The notes below the pieces were generated by a model, which saw only the letters and a program-made list of their open reading frames with translations, ran no database searches and was not told the DNA's origin. The position numbers and the translations under genes were made by a program. Positions 1 to 5,150 of a stretch of DNA of 5,449 bases are shown piece by piece. Position 1 is the stretch's first letter. Each line of letters begins with the position of its first letter. This stretch comes from Bacillota bacterium (lineage in GTDB: Bacteria > Bacillota > Clostridia > Christensenellales > SZUA-584), in NCBI GenBank assembly GCA_023396555.1, contig JAEWWC010000090.1, positions 1-5,449 of the forward strand, given 5' to 3'.

Positions 1-415
1 CCAACATCATCACGCCGCCCGCAGAGGGCTTTCTGCGCACCGTCAGCGATCCAAAGAAGGCTACAAACGCTATCGCAATGCTGAGTACGATGATCACCGC
101 CGACACCACGGCATTAAGTTCGGCGCGGTATATGAACAGCGCCGACTGCTCGTAGACGCCGTCATCCAGCGGCAGACGGCTATCCTCTGCCACCTGTTCC
201 GCGAAGTTTTCATATGCGCCGCGGTTTAAGGAAGGCCAGTTGTCCTGCGCGAACATCTCCCCCATCGTGACGATATTCTCGTTCTCCAGCTCGCTCCCGA
301 TATCGCTGACCACCGAATCCACGATGCCGGCGGGCACGGTGTAGAGCATCAGCAGCGCGCAGATCAGCGCTAGTATGCCACCCGCATACCCCAATATAAA
401 TCCGGTCCGCTTCAT
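1..415 (-). CDS. Membrane protein with DUF4064-like core, 3' end missing
   Basis: Function unknown. The ATG at 415-413 opens a frame that stays open to the left edge of the window, giving 138 visible residues and no stop. Residues about 5-27 form a hydrophobic first membrane segment. Residues about 28-97 are polar and acidic and probably lie outside the cytoplasm. Residues about 99-124 form a second membrane segment, followed by the basic motif VRRKPSAGGVMML, where a third segment appears to begin. The layout matches the gene just upstream (415-1020), and the motif resembles the segment after the second helix of DUF4064 proteins, so I read this as a paralogue. The start is supported by a GGAGG about 7 bases upstream. 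The upstream stop and this start share one base (TGATG), which implies translational coupling. The reading frame is secure; the family assignment is from memory and moderate. Confidence 0.8.
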   Translation of the reverse strand, partial: MKRTGFILGYAGGILALICALLMLYTVPAGIVDSVVSDIGSELENENIVTMGEMFAQDNWPSLNRGAYENFAEQVAEDSRLPLDDGVYEQSALFIYRAELNAVVSAVIIVLSIAIAFVAFFGSLTVRRKPSAGGVMML

Positions 416-1020
416 CACAGCACCTCCCTGACGCGGCCCGCTTCATTCGCGGGCGCTCCGTCCGGCTTTTTGAGCAGTACCAGTGAACCGATCAGCATCA
501 GCAGCGAAGCCAGAGCCATCGGCAGCGCCGAGCCGCCCAGCACGCCAAAGCCCAGCGTCAGTATCGAACAAACCAATATCGTCACCGCTCCGGCTTTCAG
601 GCGCACGCGCGCCACCTGCGCCGCAGCCAGCGCTGCCACGGAGGCCAGAGTACTCATCACCATGCCGATATACAACCGAAGCTTTAAACCCTCCCACTTG
701 TCCACAATGGCTGCCATGTCGGCAAACGCCTCGCTGTCGTATTTATCCGCCAGCTTCTCCAGGTCTTCCGAGGTCGTTTCGGCCAGTACCACCTTATAGT
801 CATCCACGTATGTGGAGAGATCCGTCTCCAGGAACTGAGCCGCATCGTGATATTTGCCCAGCAGCTCCCACATGCTGCCCACACGGTCGCCGCGCTCCTC
901 AAAGAATCGTGAAAGATCGCCGCCGAGTGACCACAGGAAGCTGGTCAGCAGCATCAGCATGGAGAACACCAATGCCAGTACCGCCCCCGTCATGCTCGTT
1001 AAATAACCGCCACGGCTCAT
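415..1020 (-). CDS. Membrane protein with extracytoplasmic insert and DUF4064-like core
   Basis: A 201-residue membrane protein of unknown function. Residues about 9-31 form a first helix. Residues about 33-112 are charged and rich in Asp, Glu and Lys, and probably lie outside the membrane. Three more helices follow at about 114-136, 143-161 and 164-184, with the basic loop ARVRLKAGAV between the second and third. The N-terminus and this loop resemble the neighbours on both sides, which suggests tandem duplication. The frame stays open upstream to 1479, but that stretch runs across the neighbouring gene in another frame. The ATG at 1020-1018 is preferred because it has a GGAG 8 bases upstream and sits in a TGATG overlap with the preceding stop. 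The middle gene of a three-gene run. An envelope-stress or sensing role is possible, but nothing in the sequence shows it. Confidence 0.85.
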   Translation of the reverse strand: MSRGGYLTSMTGAVLALVFSMLMLLTSFLWSLGGDLSRFFEERGDRVGSMWELLGKYHDAAQFLETDLSTYVDDYKVVLAETTSEDLEKLADKYDSEAFADMAAIVDKWEGLKLRLYIGMVMSTLASVAALAAAQVARVRLKAGAVTILVCSILTLGFGVLGGSALPMALASLLMLIGSLVLLKKPDGAPANEAGRVREVL

Positions 1021-1352
1021 CACTTTTTCTCCATTTCGTATTTCACCGGCACCACAGCCAACACCACAGCCATGATATACACCACCGCGGATATCGACTG
1101 CCACGGGAAGCCGAACAGCATCACGCCGGCCGTTGCCAGCAGCATCATGACCGACCCGGCCACATGGTGCCTTAGCACGCTCAGCGCGCCGATGATGCCC
1201 AGCACATTTGCACCCAGCTGTATATAGCCGGAATACGCGGAAGCCCCCAGCGTGCCAGGCAGATATTGCGTAACTCCCAGCAGCGTCAGCGCTGCCAGCA
1301 CCAGCCCGCAGATGCCGGCAATCATGCCCAGCGTTAGCTCGGTCTTTCTCAT
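1020..1352 (-). CDS. Small four-helix membrane protein, DUF4064-like
   Basis: A 110-residue protein of unknown function, mostly membrane-embedded. Four hydrophobic segments are visible at about 8-27, 42-60, 66-82 and 86-103, with a short basic C-terminus (VKYEMEKK). The stretch GIIGALSVLRHHVAGSVMML resembles the conserved centre of DUF4064 proteins, which are about this size, so this is probably the simplest member of the local family. The start at 1352-1350 is chosen because a GGGAAGGA-type ribosome binding site lies just upstream. An in-frame ATG at 1397 is rejected because it falls right at the expected transcription start of the promoter at 1403-1431. The stop overlaps the start of the next gene as TGATG. 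It is the first gene of a likely three-gene operon, separated from spoIIID by a terminator. Confidence 0.85.
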   Translation of the reverse strand: MRKTELTLGMIAGICGLVLAALTLLGVTQYLPGTLGASAYSGYIQLGANVLGIIGALSVLRHHVAGSVMMLLATAGVMLFGFPWQSISAVVYIMAVVLAVVPVKYEMEKK

Positions 1353-1402
1353 ACGGTTTCCTTCCCTTGCCCTCCGGTTTATCCGGAAATTTTTCATAAT
1401 GT

Positions 1403-1431
1403 ATTATACAACACCGGCCCGCCAAAGGCAA
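1403..1431 (-). promoter_or_regulatory. Probable housekeeping promoter for the three membrane-protein genes
   Basis: On the minus strand a perfect TATAAT -10 box (1408-1403) follows a TTGCCT -35-like box (1431-1426) after a 17-base spacer. Transcription would start near 1396, leaving a leader of about 45 bases before the ATG at 1352. The site lies just downstream of the spoIIID terminator, which fits a new transcription unit. The -10 box is strong; the -35 box matches only its first three bases. Confidence 0.6.
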
Positions 1432-1468
1432 CGCGAGCCGCATAGGAAGGCATGTCCAAAAACAATGG

Positions 1469-1502
1469 AAAAAAAACACCGCTGATATTAGCGGCGGTGT
1501 TT
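1469..1502 (-). terminator. Rho-independent terminator of spoIIID
   Basis: On the minus strand, AAACACCGC (1502-1494) pairs with GCGGTGTTT (1482-1474) in a perfect 9-bp stem with an 11-base loop, followed by a run of T residues down to 1469. The upstream arm includes two bases of the spoIIID stop codon, so transcription ends almost at the end of the coding sequence. The run of T residues shows that it acts on the minus strand. Confidence 0.9.
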
Positions 1503-1749
1503 ACTGGCTCTTATATTTCATCCGTGTCGCGTTACCGCCCCGGATGTGCCGCTCATCCTTGTTCTTCTTGAGCACCTCCGCCACCTGCCTGGCGGTGGAC
1601 GGCGATATCGAATACAGACGTTCCGTTAAGTCCTTGTGCACTGTGGATTTTGAAGTTCCAAAAGCCTTCGCCGCCAGCCTGACGGTCGCACCGTACTCCA
1701 GCACGTAGTCGGCGATGCGCATCACTCTGTCCTCGATGTATTCCTTCAT
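1501..1749 (-). CDS. spoIIID: Sporulation transcription factor SpoIIID
   Basis: An 82-residue DNA-binding regulator of the SpoIIID family, which controls many sigma-E genes in the mother cell during sporulation. Residues about 22-42 form the helix-turn-helix, including the hallmark FGTSKSTVHKDLTERL. Residues about 62-80 form the basic C-terminal part with RHIRGGNAT and MKYK, which in the studied Bacillus protein also contacts DNA. The length is close to that of characterised members. The start at 1749 has a G-rich ribosome binding site about 11 bases upstream. It is monocistronic as seen here, with a terminator on each side and its own sigma-E-like promoter. In Clostridioides difficile and relatives, spoIIID follows spoIID and spoIIQ and precedes mreB. 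Here the upstream genes are a SpoIID-like gene and a cohesin gene, and mreB is not the next gene. Confidence 0.97.
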   Translation of the reverse strand: MKEYIEDRVMRIADYVLEYGATVRLAAKAFGTSKSTVHKDLTERLYSISPSTARQVAEVLKKNKDERHIRGGNATRMKYKSQ

Positions 1750-1805
1750 TTTGATATATGCCCCCCTCTTCTCACGTTTGGTTCATATATATGTGAGCGG
1801 GTAGG

Positions 1806-1834
1806 CTTGTATGATTTTTTAACCCGATTTATCA
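1806..1834 (-). promoter_or_regulatory. Sigma-E-like promoter of spoIIID
   Basis: On the minus strand, CATACAAG (1813-1806) matches the sigma-E -10 consensus CATACANT at all but the last base. A TGATAAA containing the core ATA of the -35 element lies 14 bases further upstream (1834-1828), the usual sigma-E spacing. The start site would fall near 1799, about 50 bases before the spoIIID ATG. Known spoIIID genes are transcribed by sigma-E, which supports the reading. The -10 box also contains ACAAGC, part of a SpoIIID-type box, so autoregulation is possible but weakly supported. Confidence 0.6.
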
Positions 1835-1847
1835 GTGATAGGGATAA
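1829..1847. promoter_or_regulatory. tetO-like palindrome overlapping the spoIIID -35 element
   Basis: TATCAGTGATA (1830-1840) is a perfect inverted repeat with 5-base arms around one central base. With flanking bases, the minus-strand sequence TCCCTATCACTGATAAATC resembles the Tn10 tet operator, matching about 15 of 19 positions by my own count. It covers the -35 element of the spoIIID promoter, so a bound repressor could block it. No TetR-type gene is visible in the window, and a palindrome of this size can arise by chance. Confidence 0.3.
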
Positions 1848-1866
1848 AGAGTTGCCGTTCTGTTAT

Positions 1867-1907
1867 AATATAAAACGCCCGTTGCTTGGATAGTCACAAA
1901 CGGGCGT
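1867..1907 (-). terminator. Terminator of the SpoIID-like/cohesin gene pair
   Basis: On the minus strand, ACGCCCGTT (1907-1899) pairs with AACGGGCGT (1883-1875) in a perfect 9-bp stem with a 15-base loop, followed by TTTATATT. It starts 47 bases after the stop codon of the cohesin gene and lies upstream of the spoIIID promoter, so it separates the two transcription units. Confidence 0.85.
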
Positions 1908-1953
1908 CAAGTATAGTTATTTGAATAAGGAGGCAGGATCGGATATTTTTCGC

Positions 1954-3174
1954 TTACATCTCAGCGTCCTGCCCAGTGGTATTCTTCACCTTGATTTTAC
2001 GGGAAACACCAAGACGATTCCCGCGGGCATAAAGCGTCGCCAGCACGATTACGGCTGCGGCGATCACAACCCCGACTACGCACAGCGCGATGAATACGGG
2101 CAGTGCCAGCAGTATGCCCGCGCCCGCATTTTCTGACTCCACGGGAACGTTTTGGGGGACCTGCGGAGAAACTGCCGGTTCTTCTGCCCCGTCCTGGGAT
2201 GGAGCAGGCTGCGCCATGTAGCGCTGGACGGACTTGTCCTCCATGTTGAACAGATAGAAACCTGTCTCTCCAGCGGCGTTGCGGGCGTGAACCAGATAAA
2301 TATCCTCGGCACCCGGCGCCTGCCACGCGGGCATTTCCCGCTCCTTCCATATGATCGTCGCCTGCTCGAAGCCTTCGGGCGGCTGTATGCTCTCCTCGGG
2401 CCACAGCAGCGTAAACTCCGCCAGAGCCGAGGTGATCGTCACATACGGATACAGCGTGTTCTTCTCCGCGCTGTAGATGTAGTATCCGGCGTTATCTCCC
2501 GTCTCATCGGACAGATACAGCAATATGATGTCCTCGCTGTCCGGCACCGCCGCGCCGTTCACGTACTCCCCGCCGTATTGCACCTGCCTGTCCGCGAACC
2601 CGGAAGGCAGCGTCAGGCTGCTGAGCGACCGCCAAACAAACATCGGAGCCGTTGCGCCCAGCACGTTTTCGGCAGGCACGCCCGTCTGGGACAGGCTAAC
2701 AGGCGGTGTGCTCTCATTATCACCCGGCTGTCCAGCAGCATTTGCAGGCGCGATGGAAACGCTCACTCCTGCCTGCGCGTTCTCCAGCGGCTGTCCGTCG
2801 TAGCCCAGCACACTGTTCATCGATACGGCGATCTCCGCTTCCCCATCCTTGAGAGCCGTGAAACCGATCACCGCAGTCAGCGAATCCGATCCGCCGCTCT
2901 GCGCCGAAACCATATTTATGCGCCCGTCCGCCGCGCCGCCGCTACCGCTGACAAACGACAGCAAAGCCGGATCGTAGGTAAAAACGCCATCCGCCACCGC
3001 GACATGCTCGGCGGACACGACGACGGTGACCGTCACCTTGTCCCCCACCTTGACCGAGGTGGAATCCGCAGTCACGGCGACATCCGTCGCAAACGTAACA
3101 GTCGGAATGGCCAGCATAACAGCCAGTGCAAGTATGAAAGCCAGCCCTCTTCGAGCTCCGTATCCACGTTTCAA
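1954..3174 (-). CDS. Membrane-anchored cohesin-domain protein
   Basis: A 406-residue protein. A signal peptide (about 1-29, likely cleaved after VTFA) is followed by a cohesin-type beta domain (about 31-142) with SVKVGDKVTVTVVVSAE, then FTYDPALLSFVSG, then GFTALKDGEAEIAVS. After a Pro/Ser-rich linker come two related ~55-residue units (190-245 and 266-320), a second Pro/Gln-rich linker, one membrane helix (about 352-382) and a basic cytoplasmic tail. Cohesins are known to bind dockerins, and the gene just upstream encodes a dockerin protein, so this protein probably displays or anchors that enzyme at a membrane surface. The start is a TTG with GGAGG 8 bases upstream; a 12-base gap to the previous stop suggests an operon with coupled translation. 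The domain layout is well supported. Binding is inferred, and some cohesin-like domains act outside cohesin-dockerin pairs. Confidence 0.9.
   Translation of the reverse strand: MKRGYGARRGLAFILALAVMLAIPTVTFATDVAVTADSTSVKVGDKVTVTVVVSAEHVAVADGVFTYDPALLSFVSGSGGAADGRINMVSAQSGGSDSLTAVIGFTALKDGEAEIAVSMNSVLGYDGQPLENAQAGVSVSIAPANAAGQPGDNESTPPVSLSQTGVPAENVLGATAPMFVWRSLSSLTLPSGFADRQVQYGGEYVNGAAVPDSEDIILLYLSDETGDNAGYYIYSAEKNTLYPYVTITSALAEFTLLWPEESIQPPEGFEQATIIWKEREMPAWQAPGAEDIYLVHARNAAGETGFYLFNMEDKSVQRYMAQPAPSQDGAEEPAVSPQVPQNVPVESENAGAGILLALPVFIALCVVGVVIAAAVIVLATLYARGNRLGVSRKIKVKNTTGQDAEM
2215..2379 (-). repeat. Second copy of a ~55-residue module in the cohesin protein
   Basis: Residues 266-320 run from PEGF through AEDIYLVHARNAAGETGFYL to QRYM. 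They align with residues 190-245 by the shared pattern P-x-G-F, an aliphatic/aromatic strand, a Glu-containing segment, (S/A)-E-D-I, L or V, G-x-x-G-(Y/F)-Y-(I/L), and a closing Tyr. The match is at the protein level only. I do not recognise the family with certainty; similar PxGF...GfYxYD...QRY segments occur, from memory, in other clostridial surface proteins. Confidence 0.65.
2440..2607 (-). repeat. First copy of a ~55-residue module in the cohesin protein
   Basis: Residues 190-245 run from PSGF through PDSEDIILLYLSDETGD and AGYYIYSAEKNTLYPYV. The unit matches the second copy (266-320) in motif order and spacing, with a 20-residue connector between them. This suggests an old internal duplication of a small beta-rich domain lying between the cohesin and the membrane anchor. 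Confidence 0.65.
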
Positions 3175-3189
3175 CCGGCTTACCTCCTA
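3172..3189 (-). promoter_or_regulatory. Stop/ribosome-binding-site overlap joining the SpoIID-like and cohesin genes
   Basis: The TAG stop of the SpoIID-like gene (3189-3187) shares its last base with a GGAGG ribosome binding site (3187-3183), followed by an 8-base spacer and a TTG start (3174-3172). There is no room for a promoter or terminator, so the two genes are almost certainly on one transcript. Ribosomes ending on the first gene are well placed to start on the second. Confidence 0.8.
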
Positions 3190-4935
3190 TTGTTTGATCT
3201 GCAGCTCGCCATGCAGATATTTCATCAGCTGCAGCACGTCCATGCTGTCCACTATTCCGTCACGGCTTAAGTCCGCCGCTGTCAGATAAACGCCCGCCAG
3301 CAGGTCCGTATTCAGCAGATGCTGCCGCAGCGCATCCAGATCGTGTTCATCGATGCTCCCGTTGCCGTCAGTATCGCCGTATACCACTGCCGGAAGGTCG
3401 AAATATGAGTTTCCGTCGCCGTACGTTGTTCTGACAAAATCCCCCGTGGAAACAACACCCTCTGGTTTCGCCGTGCCTTTTGACGAAACGACGCTTAATG
3501 TGCCGCCAGCAGACTTAAGTCCTGCAATCAGTTCCCCCGGAGTCGTGCCCGGTTCGATGCCGCTGACGAAAGCTTCGGTGACGACATACTTGTCGCTGCT
3601 GAGCGCCGGTGCAGACTCGTAAGTATCGAAGCTGCACAGCTGTGTGTTGGTGTAATAGAAGCCCAGTATATCCGAATAGGCCTGCCCGTCGGTGGCTCGC
3701 TGCTGCGCGCCGCGCTGGCTGAGGCCGATGCCATGCCCGTAGCGGCGGTTGGTCAGGAACCACCCCGGATATGCCGTGCCGTCGTCCATCATCAGCACGC
3801 CCGGCTCCGCGCCGCGCATGCGCAGCGAATATCTGGTCAGATTGAATATCCCCACCGGGTGCTCGTCCGTATGCACCAAGTCGTTCAGCGACAGAGTGAC
3901 GGTAAGCTGGCCATCCTTATCGCCGCCGGTCACTATCAGTACCACGTCCGCCCTGGTATACGAGCGGCTGGGCGGGTTGTAGCTGGCGCTGTGCGCCTTC
4001 ACACGCACCACCGACTGTATCGTCACGTCCCGGCCCGCAACAAGATTGGCTTGTTTCTGCAGCTCACCGAGTACCAGCGGGTCCATCAGAGCCATCGTTT
4101 GTGCGTTGAACTCGGCGGGAATGAACGACTTCTCAGTCAGGCTGTCCGGGTTTTTCAGATCGTACGGGTCGTCCTGCATGATGTAATACGGCAGATCAGT
4201 GGTCCACTTGTTGCCCGTCAATTCCGTCTGGCCGCCGTTGGACGCCGAATAATACGCCTGTATGATATCGCCGTCGTACGTCAGCACCTGACCGGCCGTG
4301 CTGTCCACCGCCTCGATCGCGCGGTTGAATTTGCTATCGTAGCCGTGGTACACCTGATCGGCGGAGGTGTCCAGTATGTCGTAGGCACGCGTACGGTTCT
4401 TGGTGCAGTTGGCGACCGCATAACCGCGCGCGCACACCGCCTGCGCCTTCAGAGATTCGATCGGGAAAGTATTGCTCATCTCGAACGGCACCACGCCGTA
4501 CAGATAGTGTTCTATGGGCAGCGTGTTGATCACGCTGAGGCTGCCCTCCGAAACGGAGAACGTCAGGTTGCCGAGGTAGCTGCAGGTGCCGTAATTGGAG
4601 TTTTTCAGGCTGATATATGCGGAGGTTCCGCCGTAGTCACGGCTGACCAGCGTCAGAGAGGAAGCGGTAAACGAGTTGTCCCCGGCGGTGATCACCGGAC
4701 GGGTCCCCACCACGGATATGGTAACGTCACCCGCATCTAGCGCGAACTCCGGAGCCTCCTTCAGATAGTAGTCTCCGGTAAGCTTGATATCGGCAGGCCG
4801 TGTCTCCACGGAGAGCAGCACCCGTATATCGGCGTAAAACGCGGCGGCGTGGGCAGGCCGCACCAACACGGGCGTCAGCGAAAGCGCCATAATGAGGGCG
4901 ACGACTAGTGCAATTTTCCTGCCAGATTTTTTCAT
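3187..4935 (-). CDS. Secreted SpoIID/LytB-family protein with C-terminal dockerin
   Basis: A 582-residue exported protein. SpoIID-family proteins are peptidoglycan lytic transglycosylases; SpoIID itself drives membrane movement during engulfment. A signal peptide (about 1-31, ending PAHAA) precedes a SpoIID region (about 130-435) with LPIEHYLYGVVPFEM (139-153), FPIESLKAQAVCARGYAV (157-174), YYSASNGGQTE (228-238) and YGHGIGLSQRGAQ (399-411). The Glu of EM (152) probably matches the essential acidic residue. Cys168 and Cys177 form a C-x8-C pair. A small module (about 449-513) precedes a type I dockerin (about 518-577) with two calcium loops, DTDGNGSID and DLSRDGIVD. Sporulation SpoIID is usually 300-400 residues and lacks a dockerin. 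The start at 4935 fits the signal peptide and an AGGA 6 bases upstream; an in-frame ATG at 5001 would precede the likely promoter. It may be the cell's spoIID or a paralogue. Confidence 0.92.
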   Translation of the reverse strand: MKKSGRKIALVVALIMALSLTPVLVRPAHAAAFYADIRVLLSVETRPADIKLTGDYYLKEAPEFALDAGDVTISVVGTRPVITAGDNSFTASSLTLVSRDYGGTSAYISLKNSNYGTCSYLGNLTFSVSEGSLSVINTLPIEHYLYGVVPFEMSNTFPIESLKAQAVCARGYAVANCTKNRTRAYDILDTSADQVYHGYDSKFNRAIEAVDSTAGQVLTYDGDIIQAYYSASNGGQTELTGNKWTTDLPYYIMQDDPYDLKNPDSLTEKSFIPAEFNAQTMALMDPLVLGELQKQANLVAGRDVTIQSVVRVKAHSASYNPPSRSYTRADVVLIVTGGDKDGQLTVTLSLNDLVHTDEHPVGIFNLTRYSLRMRGAEPGVLMMDDGTAYPGWFLTNRRYGHGIGLSQRGAQQRATDGQAYSDILGFYYTNTQLCSFDTYESAPALSSDKYVVTEAFVSGIEPGTTPGELIAGLKSAGGTLSVVSSKGTAKPEGVVSTGDFVRTTYGDGNSYFDLPAVVYGDTDGNGSIDEHDLDALRQHLLNTDLLAGVYLTAADLSRDGIVDSMDVLQLMKYLHGELQIKQ

Positions 4936-4936
4936 A

Positions 4937-4946
4937 GCTTGTCCTG
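4937..4946 (-). promoter_or_regulatory. SpoIIID-like box over the ribosome binding site of the SpoIID-like gene
   Basis: Minus-strand CAGGACAAGC matches the Bacillus SpoIIID consensus WWRRACARNY at 9 of 10 positions and contains the GGACAAG core. It lies directly before the ATG at 4935, where binding could reduce expression; in Bacillus subtilis spoIID is, to my recollection, repressed by SpoIIID. The consensus is loose, so a chance match is quite possible. Confidence 0.3.
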
Positions 4947-4975
4947 CCGTTTCAACCCCGCATTGCGCCATGCGA

Positions 4976-4981
4976 AGTATA
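4976..4981 (-). promoter_or_regulatory. Possible -10 box for the SpoIID-like/cohesin operon
   Basis: Minus-strand TATACT (4981-4976) lies about 40 bases before the ATG at 4935, with no convincing -35 box 16-18 bases upstream. I also found no good sigma-E pair in this gap. A promoter must exist between the terminator at 5095 and 4935; this is only the best candidate. Confidence 0.25.
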
Positions 4982-5058
4982 CTACGTTTTAGACGACACA
5001 AAGCTCGATAATGTTCCGAAATTCTTTTACATTGTTTCCCTTTATTCTAACGGAGCAC

Positions 5059-5068
5059 GAAGACAAGC
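5059..5068 (+). promoter_or_regulatory. Second SpoIIID-like box upstream of the SpoIID-like gene
   Basis: Plus-strand GAAGACAAGC matches WWRRACARNY at 9 of 10 positions and shares GACAAGC with the box at 4937-4946, in the opposite orientation. About one or two such 9/10 matches would be expected by chance in a gap of this size, so the evidence is weak. Confidence 0.2.
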
Positions 5069-5094
5069 TCCCGTCAAGGTAAAAGGAGCCACAT

Positions 5095-5132
5095 AAAAAC
5101 GCCGGGCAGCGCTTATGCACGCATACCCGGCG
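5095..5132 (-). terminator. Terminator of the methylmalonate-semialdehyde dehydrogenase gene
   Basis: On the minus strand, CGCCGGG (5132-5126) pairs with CCCGGCG (5106-5100) in a 7-bp, fully GC stem with a 19-base loop, followed by TTTTT (5099-5095). It begins 18 bases after the stop codon at 5151 and insulates the SpoIID-like operon from upstream transcription. Confidence 0.85.
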
Positions 5133-5150
5133 CATCGTTTGTTATTTCGT

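Noticed and set aside
1353..1397. Upstream ATG at 1397 for the small DUF4064-like gene
   Set aside because: It lies at the predicted transcription start of the promoter at 1403-1431, and the start at 1352 has a good ribosome binding site before a hydrophobic segment.
415..1479. A 354-codon minus-strand open frame
   Set aside because: Its first ~150 codons run across the 1020-1352 gene in another frame and give a Cys/His/Arg-rich sequence. The real gene starts at 1020 with its own ribosome binding site.
1771..1797. Inverted repeat CTCAC/GTGAG in the spoIIID leader
   Set aside because: Only 5 paired bases with a 17-base loop; too weak to call a regulatory hairpin.
1861..1869. Perfect extended -10 sequence TGTTATAAT on the plus strand
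   Set aside because: There is no matching -35 box and no plus-strand gene downstream. The AT-rich stretch is largely the tail of the minus-strand terminator.
1921..2136. Plus-strand 71-codon frame starting TTG near an AGGAGG
   Set aside because: The AGGAGG lies inside the frame after the start, and most of the frame is antisense to the cohesin protein's C-terminus.
2152..4740. Long plus-strand open frames at 2152-3270 and 3733-4740
   Set aside because: They lie antisense to well-supported genes and give low-complexity Arg/His-rich translations with no recognisable domain, a usual by-product of GC-rich coding sequence.
4936..5001. Upstream ATG at 5001 for the SpoIID-like gene
   Set aside because: It would add 22 residues before a typical signal peptide and has no clear ribosome binding site; the ATG at 4935 fits both.
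5052..5071. Inverted repeat GGAGC/GCTCC downstream of the mmsA terminator
   Set aside because: A 5-bp stem with no T run and no clear relation to a promoter; likely chance.
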